A stretch of DNA of 64,000 nucleotides from Sva-07 sp963698565 (GTDB taxonomy: Bacteria > Actinomycetota > Acidimicrobiia > Acidimicrobiales > Ilumatobacteraceae): assembly GCA_963698565.1 (NCBI GenBank), contig CAVORH010000006.1, forward strand, positions 62,001 to 126,000, written 5' to 3'. Both the position numbers and the translations under genes were made by a program. The stretch's first letter is position 1. Each line of letters starts with the position of its first letter. This document shows positions 17,079-25,168 of the stretch, piece by piece. The notes under the pieces were generated by a model. That model worked only from the letters and a program-made list of their open reading frames with translations. It had not been told where the DNA came from and made no database searches.

Positions 17079-18371
17079 ATGACGACGGCACCGCTCACGG
17101 CACCGAACCAACCCAGCGACGTCCTCGAACACATCGCGCCGGGAGAACAGATCATCGTGCCGCTCGGCAACGGCGAACCGACCGCCGTGATCGACGCGAT
17201 CGAAGCGGCCGCCGCAGCAGGCGACCCACGCATCGACGAGGTGCGGGTCCACCAGATGCATGCCATCCACGATCGTCCGTACCTGCGCGGCGAGTACGGG
17301 ACCCGCCTGAAGAACATCTCGTACTTCCTCTCCCACGTGACGAGACCACAGTTCGCCGCCGGACACATCGGGTTGGTCCCGGCCCACTTCTCCGAGGTGT
17401 ACTCGCTGATGCGGATGCGCACCGACGACCCGCTCGTGATCGCCGCGGCGTCTCCACCCGACCGTCACGGCTACTTCTCCCTGGGAGTCTCGGCCGACTA
17501 CACGGCCAGCTTCATCGGACGCGGCCGAATCTTCCTGGAGGTCACCGACGACATGCCACGAACGTTCGGTCGCAACCAGATCCACGTGTCGCAGGTGGTC
17601 GGCTGGTGCCGGAGCGACCGCAAACTCGTGGAGGTTCCTCCGGCGATCTGCGGCGAGACCGACCTCAAGATCGCCTCCTACGTCGCCGAGCGCATCCCGA
17701 ACGGTGCGACGATCCAGACCGGCATCGGCGCGATCCCCAACGCGATCATGGCGTCCCTGTCCGACCACAAGGATCTCGGCATCCACACCGAGCTGGTCTC
17801 CGACGGCGTCATCGACCTGATCGAGTCGGGTGTCGTCAACGGGGTCAAGAAGCGGCTCAACCGCACCAAGGTCGTCGGCACGTTCGCGCTCGGCACACGG
17901 CGGCTCCACGAGTTCCTCCACGAGAACACCGCGATCGAGCTCCACGCAGTGCGCTACGTGAACGACCCACGCGTCATCGCCAACGAGAACAACTTCGTCT
18001 CGATCAACGCCACCCTCACCGTCGACTTCATCGGCCAGTGCGCCTCGGAGACCATCGCCGGCAGCTACTACTCGTCGTCGGGTGGCCAGAACGACTTCGC
18101 TCGCGGCGCGGTCTACTCCGACGGCGGCCAGGGCTTCGTCGTGCTGCACTCGACGACGTCACACGGTGCCTCACGCATCGTGCCCCAGCTCGCCGCGGGC
18201 GACGTGGTGACGACACCGAAGAACACCGTCGACAAGATCGTGACCGAGTACGGCGTCGCCGAGATGCGAGGCAAGTCGATCAAGGAGCGCGCCGAAGCGC
18301 TGATCGCGATCGCTCACCCGGATCACCGCGCCGAGTTGACTGCAGCGGCCGCGGCCGTCAACTACGCCTGA
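17079..18371 (+). CDS. Acetyl-CoA hydrolase/4-hydroxybutyrate CoA-transferase family protein
   Basis: 430 residues of the AbfT/Cat2-type CoA-transferase family, which moves CoA between acyl-CoAs and carboxylic acids through a glutamyl-CoA intermediate. The nucleotide/CoA loop TGIGAIPNAIM is near 210, the catalytic Glu lies in HTELVSDGVIDL near 240, and the C-terminal block GGQNDFARGAVYSDGG is near 345. The substrate is not determinable. The ATG at 17079 is preceded by GTGGGGAC. The last 10 bases overlap the end of ccdA on the other strand. Confidence 0.85.
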   Translation: MTTAPLTAPNQPSDVLEHIAPGEQIIVPLGNGEPTAVIDAIEAAAAAGDPRIDEVRVHQMHAIHDRPYLRGEYGTRLKNISYFLSHVTRPQFAAGHIGLVPAHFSEVYSLMRMRTDDPLVIAAASPPDRHGYFSLGVSADYTASFIGRGRIFLEVTDDMPRTFGRNQIHVSQVVGWCRSDRKLVEVPPAICGETDLKIASYVAERIPNGATIQTGIGAIPNAIMASLSDHKDLGIHTELVSDGVIDLIESGVVNGVKKRLNRTKVVGTFALGTRRLHEFLHENTAIELHAVRYVNDPRVIANENNFVSINATLTVDFIGQCASETIAGSYYSSSGGQNDFARGAVYSDGGQGFVVLHSTTSHGASRIVPQLAAGDVVTTPKNTVDKIVTEYGVAEMRGKSIKERAEALIAIAHPDHRAELTAAAAAVNYA

Positions 18372-19276
18372 GGACCCGTGTCGATCTTCGAACCCACGGC
18401 GGTGTCGGTGGCGTCGGTGATCGTGTCTGCGTCCGGCCCGACGGTGACAGGCTCGGGTGGTCCCGGCCTGGTGATCACATAGGCGATGGCGCCGCCGACC
18501 ACGACGGCGAGCACGATGCCGACGGCTTGCCAGTGGTCGTTGAGGAACGTGGTGGCCTGCGCCTGGCGCTCGAGCGCCCAGTCGGTGACCGGGTCGCCTT
18601 CCTCCTTGATGTCGACCCAGTAGAAGTACCACAGCAGGTAGACGCCCGACAGGACGACGAACCCCGCAGCGATGCGGTCGACGTACTGCAAGCCGCCCCG
18701 CAGGAACTTCAGCAGGCTCGTGTTCGCCGACGCCAGCGCAACGGTGAGTGCGCTCACCAGGAGCGCCATGCCGGCGCCGTACGCCAGCACGTTGCCGACA
18801 CCGGCGACCACTCCCTCGCGAGCGGTGGTGCTGAACACGGTGGCGATGAAGAGCCCGATCGTGCAACCGATCGATGCGACGGCATAGGCGATGCCGAACA
18901 CGAACATCGCCCGCATCGTGCGCTCCGGTGCGTCGCCACCGGTGTTGATGCTCGGCGTCATGAACGGGAGCTTGTACCCGAAGAGCATCGCCACGCCGAG
19001 CACGAGCAGGGCCACGCCGATCCCGCCGGTGGCGTACTTGGCGTTCTCGTTGATCCAGTTGGTGAAGTTGTACGAGATGACGCCGGCGACGAGAAAGACC
19101 GAGAGGAATCCTGCCGACACCGCCGCGCTCACGAGGAGGGCTCGCCGGATCGTGGCGCGCTGCGTGCCGGGGGCGATGCCCTGCAGGCCGAGGAAGTACA
19201 TCAGGTAGGTCGGCAGCAGGATGAAGCCACAGGGGTTGACCGCGGCGACCATGCCGCGGATGAAGGACAGGCTCAT
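18362..19276 (-). CDS. ccdA: CcdA-type transmembrane thiol-disulfide transporter
   Basis: 304-residue integral membrane protein with at least six hydrophobic helices. The two redox Cys are at VAAVNPCGFILLP near residue 16 and ASIGCTIGLF near 140, the signature of CcdA/DsbD membrane domains. It carries electrons from cytoplasmic thioredoxin to outside partners. The ATG overlaps the tlpA stop by 4 bases, so reductant supply and the outside thioredoxin are made together, probably for cytochrome c maturation of the caa3 oxidase encoded later in the window. Confidence 0.9.
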   Translation of the reverse strand: MSLSFIRGMVAAVNPCGFILLPTYLMYFLGLQGIAPGTQRATIRRALLVSAAVSAGFLSVFLVAGVISYNFTNWINENAKYATGGIGVALLVLGVAMLFGYKLPFMTPSINTGGDAPERTMRAMFVFGIAYAVASIGCTIGLFIATVFSTTAREGVVAGVGNVLAYGAGMALLVSALTVALASANTSLLKFLRGGLQYVDRIAAGFVVLSGVYLLWYFYWVDIKEEGDPVTDWALERQAQATTFLNDHWQAVGIVLAVVVGGAIAYVITRPGPPEPVTVGPDADTITDATDTAVGSKIDTGPQA

Positions 19277-19869
19277 GTGAGGCTCGCTTCTGCGACCAGG
19301 AGGTCGTCGATCTTGGCGTTCAACTCATCGGCATCGAGGACCCCGGCCTGATCGACGATCGTGCCGTCGGAGGTGACGAACAGCGTGACGGGAAAGGCGA
19401 CGGCACCGATGCCGTCGGCCAGTTCGGCGTACTGATCGCGCAGGAGGTCGTAGGTGACCCCGCGTTCGCCGGCGAAACGCTCCATCACCTCGACCGAGTC
19501 GATCGTGTTGACCCCGACGAAACGGACGTCGTCGCGCTGCGCATCGACCTCGGCGAACTCGGGGAGTTCCCGTGCGCAGGGTGGACAGGTGCTGAACCAC
19601 AGGTTGACGACCAGCGGTTCGCCGAGCAGGTCGGCGGTGGAGATCTCGTTGTCGTCGCCGTCGAGGAGGACGACATCGGGGAACGGTTCGCCGTCGACCG
19701 CGTCGTTGCCGAGGCCGTCGACCGGGAACGTCACGACGGCGCCGGGATCGCTGAGCCGGGCGTCGAGGTCGTCGTCGCCGCCGTCGGGGCGCTGCGTCCA
19801 GGCGAACACGCCGATCACGATGACTGCAACCGCGAGCGAACCGACGAGGAGTCGCGGACGGATCTTCAC
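19273..19869 (-). CDS. TlpA/ResA-like membrane-anchored thioredoxin
   Basis: 198 residues with an N-terminal membrane anchor (LLVGSLAVAVIVIGVFAW) and a thioredoxin fold. The active site is NLWFSTCPPCARELP near 100 and the cis-Pro is in AVAFPVTLFV near 160. ResA/TlpA proteins reduce apocytochrome c haem-binding Cys or assembly factors outside the membrane. It is coupled to ccdA by a 4-base overlap. Its CPPC contrasts with the UGA-containing redoxin at 50815. Confidence 0.88.
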   Translation of the reverse strand: MKIRPRLLVGSLAVAVIVIGVFAWTQRPDGGDDDLDARLSDPGAVVTFPVDGLGNDAVDGEPFPDVVLLDGDDNEISTADLLGEPLVVNLWFSTCPPCARELPEFAEVDAQRDDVRFVGVNTIDSVEVMERFAGERGVTYDLLRDQYAELADGIGAVAFPVTLFVTSDGTIVDQAGVLDADELNAKIDDLLVAEASLT

Positions 19870-19957
19870 GACGTCGAGGCTACTGAGCGGGTCGCCGGTG
19901 GCCAGATCGGCCCGGGCGTTCTTCGCATTTGTTCACTCCCCGCCCTCCCCGTCTCCG

Positions 19958-20015
19958 CCCCGTTTGCGGCGGGGTTTCGGTGCGAGGGGTCACCGAAACC
20001 CCGCCACGAACGGGG
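19958..20015. terminator. Long inverted repeat downstream of whiB
   Basis: Two 25-base arms matching at 23 positions surround an 8-base loop (19983-19990), forming an unusually long GC-rich hairpin. It follows the whiB stop on the minus strand and precedes the tlpA start, so a terminator is likely. No U-run follows, so it may act by structure alone or be a small mobile palindrome. Confidence 0.6.
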
Positions 20016-20034
20016 AGGGGAACTCGGGTGGCGA

Positions 20035-20532
20035 TCAGCCGACGGGAACGGGGACGGGCCCCATCTCGTCGATGACCACCACCGGGCGGGGATGCTTGGG
20101 CGGACGACCGCAGGGGCGCTTGTTGGCGATGACGCGGCCGCCCGAGAGCAGCTCACCGCCCCAGACACCCCAGGGCTCCTCACGCTCGAGTGCCCCGGCG
20201 AGGCACGACGCCTGCAGCGGGCAGAGCCCGCACATCGCCTTCGCACGGGCGATGTCGACGACGTTGTCCGAGAAGAACAGCCCGGTCATCGTGCCGTGTC
20301 CATCGGCACAGCGAGCAACGGGTGTCCTCGTCGTACCGGGTGGTCTCGGACTGTCGGGTTCTCGGGGCTCGTCGAGCACCGAGCGGCTGGCGGCGGTGAG
20401 TGTCATGGGGTCGTCCTGTTCGAAGATCGTGTGGGTGGTGCCAGTACGGGTGAGCACCGGGGAGGTGCCGGCCTGGTGGACTCCGAATCCGGAGGTGTCG
20501 GAGAGTGCGGCGGTCGTTTCCTGGAGGTTCAT
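20035..20532 (-). CDS. WhiB family (Wbl) Fe-S transcription regulator, WhiB7-like
   Basis: 165 residues. Four conserved Cys form the [4Fe-4S] site: ARCADGHG near 75, then KAMCGLCPLQASC near 100-109. The Wbl turn WGVWGGE is near 121. The C-terminus carries KRPCGRPPKHPRP, an AT-hook-like segment as in WhiB7, the antibiotic-response member that binds AT-rich DNA with the principal sigma factor. The N-terminal 60 residues are unusually long. The leader upstream holds a uORF and an intrinsic terminator, which also points to WhiB7. The ATG at 20532 follows CAGGAACAGGACACGAC. Confidence 0.85.
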   Translation of the reverse strand: MNLQETTAALSDTSGFGVHQAGTSPVLTRTGTTHTIFEQDDPMTLTAASRSVLDEPREPDSPRPPGTTRTPVARCADGHGTMTGLFFSDNVVDIARAKAMCGLCPLQASCLAGALEREEPWGVWGGELLSGGRVIANKRPCGRPPKHPRPVVVIDEMGPVPVPVG

Positions 20533-20546
20533 GTCGTGTCCTGTTC

Positions 20547-20582
20547 CTGGTTGGTGTGCTGGTTGGTGTGCTGGTTGGTGTG
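20547..20582. repeat. Three 12-bp tandem repeats in the whiB leader
   Basis: CTGGTTGGTGTG occurs three times head to tail just upstream of the whiB ribosome binding site, between it and the attenuator-like terminator. The copy number could vary by slippage and change spacing or structure of the leader. Confidence 0.8.
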
Positions 20583-20627
20583 CTGGTGGTGGAGATTGGT
20601 GATGGTCGGTGGATCGAACTCGGGGCC

Positions 20628-20666
20628 GAAAAACCGAAAAGGCCGCCGGGTCGGAACCCGGCGGCC
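20628..20666 (-). terminator. Attenuator-like intrinsic terminator in the whiB leader
   Basis: A perfect 11-bp stem (20641-20651 with 20656-20666, loop of four bases) is followed on the minus strand by TTTTCGGTTTTT. It stands about 95 bases before the whiB start and 27 bases after the uORF stop, so transcripts should normally end here unless termination is relieved. Confidence 0.8.
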
Positions 20667-20680
20667 TCGTGAGAGGTGAT

Positions 20681-20701
20681 CTGACGTCGGTGTTACGTCA
20701 G
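20681..20701 (-). promoter_or_regulatory. Hairpin spanning the uORF stop codon
   Basis: CTGACGT and ACGTCAG form a perfect 7-bp stem with a 7-base loop. The uORF stop TAA starts in the stem and ends in the loop. A ribosome at the end of the uORF would melt it, which could couple uORF translation to folding of the terminator just downstream. Confidence 0.5.
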
Positions 20702-20878
20702 CACTCCCATGAGGTGGCCGGGGTCGAGTCGCTTGGACCCAGTGGTGCCGGTGGTCTCGCCATGATTCACGGACATGCATCCCTGGACGAGATCGATCGG
20801 CCACGAGGCGGCGCCCAGCGAGCCGACGTGCGGGCGCGCAACGACGAACGACGGTGCAGAAATCGGTGACATGCTCAT
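20693..20878 (-). CDS. Putative regulatory uORF of the whiB leader
   Basis: 61-codon frame starting ATG at 20878 after AAAGGACGAACG, ending TAA at 20693. The peptide has no recognisable domain. Its position is telling: the start follows a clear ribosome binding site, the stop lies in a hairpin, and an intrinsic terminator follows at once, before whiB. In mycobacteria and Streptomyces, whiB7 is controlled by uORF-dependent attenuation triggered by translation-inhibiting drugs. The same logic is inferred here. Confidence 0.6.
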   Translation of the reverse strand: MSMSPISAPSFVVARPHVGSLGAASWPIDLVQGCMSVNHGETTGTTGSKRLDPGHLMGVLT

Positions 20879-20960
20879 CGTTCGTCCTTTCGTGTTGGCC
20901 AGCGGGTGGCACGGGGTCCCGTGCTCGGCTTCTCAGACAACCACGACGACCAGGCGGGAG

Positions 20961-22634
20961 TCAAGGATGTTTCGCGAAATCCGCGGTCGGGGTGCGCAGG
21001 GAGTCGGTCAACCAGTCGATGCGCTCACGCATCAGGTCGAGGCCGGGCTGAGCCGGACACGGTTGCACCGCCGAGCGTGGTCGGTCGAACACCAGCTGCT
21101 GCGGATCGCCGGCATCGTAGGCGGGCCAGGCCTCGCGACCCGGCGTGTCCGGTACCCCGGTGGCAGCGAACGCGAACCAGCGGTCGCCCATGTCGCGGGT
21201 CAGCAGGTGGGCGTCGTCGGGATCGGGCACCAGCGGGAACTTGGTACCGAACACGTACGTGATCTCCGCGGCATGGAACGCGCCGATCGTCTGCTTCTTC
21301 GATGCCGGCACCGCCCGGAAGTGGTACCGGTACACCGGGTGTCCGGCAGCGGAGTGCCGGCGGCTTGCGTGGTCGACGTGCACCCCGAACATGTGGTCAC
21401 CGAGGTGCTCACACACGGCGGTGGGTTCGAGTGAGGCCAGGCCCGGATACGCCGCCATCAGCCGGTCGACGTGTTGCGGGCTCGGGTACGAGCGCTCGAA
21501 CGCTGCACGGGCCTGTGTCGGCGACACGGTCGTTCCGTCGGCCGGCGCCTCGAACTCGGCCCCGGCGGGGTGCGAGAACGGAGCCAGCAGCGTCCCCTCG
21601 TCGCGGTTGTAGCCGATCATCAACGGCACCGACGCCTGACGCTGATCGGTGAACGCCGACATCGGGGTCTCGGGCAGGATCACATCGTCGACCACCGGGT
21701 AGAAGTACCGGCCGAGTTCGGGGTGGGCTCGGTACATCTCGGTCAGCACCTCGGGTGTCATCTCGCGCAGCCGCGTCAGTTGGCCGGCTGCCGGGCCGAC
21801 GGCAAGCGTCGCGAAGTCCGATCCCGCTTCCTCCGCAGGGACGAAGTCGAGGGCGGGCCGGCGGAGGTGCAGCCATCGGCCACTGTCGCTCGGGCTCTGT
21901 GCGATCGCCCGATGGAACAGTCCGCGGGCTCGCGGGGACGTGAGCAGGTTGAGCACCGCCTCGCCACCGGCTGACTCGCCGAAGATCGTCACGCAGCCGG
22001 GGTCACCGCCGAACGACGCGATGTTGTCGCGCACCCACTCGAGCGCGGCGATCTGATCGAGCAGCCCGTAGTTCCCCGAGACCTGATCGGGTGACTCCGA
22101 CGCCAGGTCGGGATGCGCGAAGAATCCGAACAGCCCGAGCCGGTAGTTGATCGTGACGAGCACGCATCCCCGTTCCGGGAGTGCATTGCCCTGGTAGAAG
22201 AGCTCCGATCCGCTCCCGTCGGTGTGGTCCCCACCGTGGATCCACACCATCACCGGGAGTCCTTCCGCCCTGGCGGGAGCGCGGACGTTCAGTGTGAGGC
22301 AGTCCTCGCTCTCCTTGCTCGGCGCAACCTTCAGCGCGAGCGCCAATGCCTTGCGGCGAGCGGCGCCGAGGCCGACACCGCGTACGAGGTTGTCGAAGAA
22401 CTGATCGATCTGGGCGGCCCGCTGGAACGCCATCGGACCGAACTTCTTGCACGATCGGACGCCGCGCCAGGGCGCCGGCGGTGCCGGGGGCTTCCAACGG
22501 CGATCGCCGACCGGCGGCGCTGCGTACGGGATGCCCCGGAAGACGGCGATCGCACCGCCGTCGTCGAGTGCACCGCGGACCCGGCCAGCGGTGGTGGTGG
22601 CCTCCACACGGGTACGCCTTGCGTTGAGTGCCAT
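20961..22634 (-). CDS. Type B carboxylesterase
   Basis: 557-residue alpha/beta hydrolase of the carboxylesterase/lipase family. The oxyanion-hole motif WIHGGDHTDGSG is near 130, the nucleophile Ser is in TIFGESAGGEAV near 220, the acid Glu is in IGYNRDEGTLL near 345 and the catalytic His is in IGAFHAAEITYVFG near 450. No signal peptide is visible, so it is probably cytoplasmic. The substrate is unknown. The start at 22634 gives MALNARRTRVEATT, a usual N-terminus for the family. Confidence 0.88.
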   Translation of the reverse strand: MALNARRTRVEATTTAGRVRGALDDGGAIAVFRGIPYAAPPVGDRRWKPPAPPAPWRGVRSCKKFGPMAFQRAAQIDQFFDNLVRGVGLGAARRKALALALKVAPSKESEDCLTLNVRAPARAEGLPVMVWIHGGDHTDGSGSELFYQGNALPERGCVLVTINYRLGLFGFFAHPDLASESPDQVSGNYGLLDQIAALEWVRDNIASFGGDPGCVTIFGESAGGEAVLNLLTSPRARGLFHRAIAQSPSDSGRWLHLRRPALDFVPAEEAGSDFATLAVGPAAGQLTRLREMTPEVLTEMYRAHPELGRYFYPVVDDVILPETPMSAFTDQRQASVPLMIGYNRDEGTLLAPFSHPAGAEFEAPADGTTVSPTQARAAFERSYPSPQHVDRLMAAYPGLASLEPTAVCEHLGDHMFGVHVDHASRRHSAAGHPVYRYHFRAVPASKKQTIGAFHAAEITYVFGTKFPLVPDPDDAHLLTRDMGDRWFAFAATGVPDTPGREAWPAYDAGDPQQLVFDRPRSAVQPCPAQPGLDLMRERIDWLTDSLRTPTADFAKHP

Positions 22635-22682
22635 GACGCATCGTGGCGCGATGGTCAGCCGAGTGCAAGTGGGGGCGGAATC

Positions 22683-23657
22683 TCAGAGGTCGACGAGGAT
22701 CTTGCCGACGTTGGCGTTCGCCTCGATGTGGCGGTGCGCGTCGGCGATCTGCTCGAACGGGTAGCGCGAGTCGATCACCGGCCGAAGCCGGCCGCTGTCG
22801 AACAACGGAAGGACTTCGTCGATGAATCGCTGGCTGAGGGCCAGCTTTCGTTCGAGCGGTCGAGCTCGAAGCGTCGTGCCGATCCAGGTGATCCGCTTCG
22901 ACAGGATCAGGCCGACGTTCACGTCGGCCGAGGCGCCACCCATCAGACCCACCTGGATGATCGTGCCGTCCACACGGACCGCCTTCAGGTTGCGATCGAC
23001 CTCCTCGCCTCCCACCACGTCGAGCACCACGTCGACGCCTCCGGGCACGGCCGTCCGGAGCGCGCCCAGCCAGTCGGCCGGGCTGCGCTCGAGCACGACG
23101 TCCGCTCCCAGTTCGCGACACGCGTCGATCTTGCCGGCGGAGCACGTGACGACGATGCGCGCCCCGATCGCCTTCGCGATCTGGATCGCTGCGGTGCCGA
23201 CACCCGACGCACCGGCGTGGACCAGCGCCCAGCGTCCACTCGTCAATCCACCCTGCACGACGAGGGCGTCCCAGGCCGTGAGGAACACCTCGGGAATGGC
23301 GGCGGCATCGGCCGAGTCGACCACCGCCGGCACCGGAAGCGCCTGGCGGCTGTGGGTGACGACCTTCTCCGCATAGCAGCCGCCGGCCTCGATGCCCATC
23401 GCTCGATCACCGACCGACCAGGCCGTCACGTCGGCGCCCACCGCGGAAACGACGCCGGCGAACTCGAGGCCGGGAATCTCGATCGCCCGGCCTCGCGGGT
23501 CGGGATACATCCCCATCCGCTGCAGGACATCGGCCCGGTTGATCGCGGTGTGCTCGACATCGACGACGATCTCCTCCCGGTCCGGGGTCGGGTCGGCGAC
23601 CTCCTCGATCGTCAACACCTCGGGACCACCATGGGAGCGAAGAACGACGGCGCGCAT
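22683..23657 (-). CDS. NAD(P)H:quinone oxidoreductase, zinc-less MDR family (PIG3-like)
   Basis: 324 residues of the medium-chain reductase family. The N-terminal catalytic half contains HTAINRADVLQRMGMYPDP, typical of PIG3/quinone oxidoreductases. The Rossmann half carries VHAGASGVGTAAIQIAKAIG near 145. No zinc-binding Cys set is present. It probably reduces quinones or related electrophiles with NADPH. It lies 48 bases downstream of the carboxylesterase on the opposite side of a terminator from the surface protein gene. Confidence 0.85.
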   Translation of the reverse strand: MRAVVLRSHGGPEVLTIEEVADPTPDREEIVVDVEHTAINRADVLQRMGMYPDPRGRAIEIPGLEFAGVVSAVGADVTAWSVGDRAMGIEAGGCYAEKVVTHSRQALPVPAVVDSADAAAIPEVFLTAWDALVVQGGLTSGRWALVHAGASGVGTAAIQIAKAIGARIVVTCSAGKIDACRELGADVVLERSPADWLGALRTAVPGGVDVVLDVVGGEEVDRNLKAVRVDGTIIQVGLMGGASADVNVGLILSKRITWIGTTLRARPLERKLALSQRFIDEVLPLFDSGRLRPVIDSRYPFEQIADAHRHIEANANVGKILVDL

Positions 23658-23660
23658 ACG

Positions 23661-23699
23661 CCGGAACCTACCGGCTCGAGACAGACCGGTAGGTTCCGG
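23661..23699 (-). terminator. Hairpin terminator after the surface protein gene
   Basis: Perfect 14-bp arms (CCGGAACCTACCGG and its complement) enclose an 11-base loop. It lies between the stop of the surface protein gene (23704) and the start of the quinone reductase (23657), both on the minus strand. Confidence 0.7.
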
Positions 23700-23703
23700 A
23701 CGA

Positions 23704-24453
23704 TCAGCGGCGACGAGCGGCCACGACCGCAGCGCTGCCGAGGAGCAGCATCATCAACCCGGTGGTGGCGATCGGCAGCGTCTGAGACGTCGGTCCCGTC
23801 ACCGGCATCGTGCCCGACGGCGTGCCCGAGTCACTCGCAGCCGCCGGCGGCAGGGCTGCGATCACCTCGGTGGTCGGCGACGCCGGGGCCACCGTCGTCT
23901 CGACAGGCGGTGTGGTCGCCGGGACCGTCGAGTCGGTCGGCGGGACCGTCGAGTCGGTCGGCGGCACCGTCGAGTCGGTCGGCGGCACCGTCGACGCGGG
24001 TGGCGGCACCGTCGACGCGGGTGGCGGCGCGGTGTAGGTGACATTCACGGTGCAGGTCGCGTCGACGAAGTCACCGGCGCCGTTGCCGTCGATCACGAAG
24101 TCCGGGCCACGGGGACCGGTGCCGTTCCCCTGCTGCGACACGCAGCTGTAGCCGGTGATGGCGTAGTTCGGGTCGGTCACCGTGGGAACGAGGACGTACG
24201 ACCCGAAGGGCAACGTGAAGGTGTTGCCACCTGCCACGGCGGTCGCAGATGTGGCCGTCCCGCCGGACTGACGGTTGATGGTGAGCAACACGTTGCCGAC
24301 GTCGCCGCCTGGATCACCGGTGAGAACGACGGTGACCACAACGCTTCCCTGCTGAGGCGATTGTGCGTCCACTGCCGTGGACCCCATCGCACCGAGCAGT
24401 GTGGTTCCGGCAACGAGCGCTGTCGTTGCGAGGGCTCGTAGCAAGGCGTTCAT
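23704..24453 (-). CDS. Secreted surface protein with PPTDSTV repeats and a sortase-like C-terminus
   Basis: 249 residues. An N-terminal signal peptide ends near AVDAQS (about 31). A beta-rich domain follows with two Cys (YSCVSQQ, DATCTVN). Then comes a Pro/Thr/Ser spacer of 7-residue repeats: two PPPASTV and three PPTDSTV, coded by a 21-bp tandem repeat. The C-terminus has MPVTGPTSQ, a hydrophobic helix (GLMMLLLGSAAVVAA) and RRR, which resembles a cell-wall sorting signal. It is probably wall-attached with the spacer crossing the envelope. The function is unknown. Confidence 0.75.
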   Translation of the reverse strand: MNALLRALATTALVAGTTLLGAMGSTAVDAQSPQQGSVVVTVVLTGDPGGDVGNVLLTINRQSGGTATSATAVAGGNTFTLPFGSYVLVPTVTDPNYAITGYSCVSQQGNGTGPRGPDFVIDGNGAGDFVDATCTVNVTYTAPPPASTVPPPASTVPPTDSTVPPTDSTVPPTDSTVPATTPPVETTVAPASPTTEVIAALPPAAASDSGTPSGTMPVTGPTSQTLPIATTGLMMLLLGSAAVVAARRR

Positions 24454-24546
24454 GACGACCTCCGATGTCCGCTTGTGTCCTCAACTGTACCCGCGGGGGT
24501 ATCGGGAGGGTCAGGGACGATGGTCCTGACGTCAGGTCCGGAGCGC

Positions 24547-25137
24547 TCAGTCGGGCGACGAGGTCGAGGTGTCCGGCGACTCGGCGACGATCGACGCAGG
24601 GTCGACGAAGACGTGCTCGCGGTAGTACGCCATCTCGCGGATCGACTCGCGGATGTCGTCGAGTGCACGGTGCGAGCCCTGGCCACGCGGACGGCTGGCG
24701 TCGATCGACGGATACCAGCGCTTCACGAGCTCCTTGACGCTGGACACGTCGATCGAGCGATAGTGGAGGTGGTTCTCGATCTCGGGCAGGTACGCCGCGA
24801 GGAACCGCCGGTCGGTCCCGATCGAGTTGCCGCACAACGGCACGCTCGCCGGTTCCGGCACGTGCAGCTTGATGAACTCGAGGGTGGCGGCTCCAGCGTC
24901 CTCGAGCGACACGGTCGACGAGCGGATCTGCTCGAGCAGGCCGGACTTCGTGTGCATGTCGACCACGAAGGGGTCCATGCGTTCGAGGACGTCGTCGGGC
25001 TGGTGGATCACCAGGTCGGGCCCTTCGGCGACGATCTGCAGTTCGTCGTCGGTGATGATCGTCGCGATCTCCACGATCACGTCGGACGTGTGATCCAGCC
25101 CGGTCATCTCCAGATCCATCCACGCCAGCATCGACAT
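24547..25137 (-). CDS. orn: Oligoribonuclease
   Basis: 3'-5' exoribonuclease of the DEDDh family that degrades 2-5 nt RNAs, including pGpG from c-di-GMP breakdown. LAWMDLEMTGLD near the start supplies the first Asp-Glu pair, LCGNSIGTDRRFL near 110 the second Asp, and GSHRALDDIRESI near 160 the His-Asp. The ATG at 25137 (MSMLAW) was chosen; GTG at 25140 and ATG at 25131 are alternatives. The C-terminal tail is Ser/Asp-rich. It is divergent from the polyglutamate hydrolase gene with about 30 bases between them. Confidence 0.95.
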   Translation of the reverse strand: MSMLAWMDLEMTGLDHTSDVIVEIATIITDDELQIVAEGPDLVIHQPDDVLERMDPFVVDMHTKSGLLEQIRSSTVSLEDAGAATLEFIKLHVPEPASVPLCGNSIGTDRRFLAAYLPEIENHLHYRSIDVSSVKELVKRWYPSIDASRPRGQGSHRALDDIRESIREMAYYREHVFVDPASIVAESPDTSTSSPD

Positions 25138-25168
25138 CACTGTAGAGCCCGAGTGCTGCGATCATGGC

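Noticed and set aside
20547..20582. Possible CRISPR or minisatellite array
   Set aside because: Units are 12 bp with no spacers and only three copies, so it is a simple tandem repeat.
20909..20924. 16-bp palindrome GCACGGGGTCCCGTGC as a member of the GGGGTC repeat family
   Set aside because: It shares GGGGTC by chance but lacks the flanking GTTACGCC arms and the central single base. It may be a terminator or operator near the whiB promoter.
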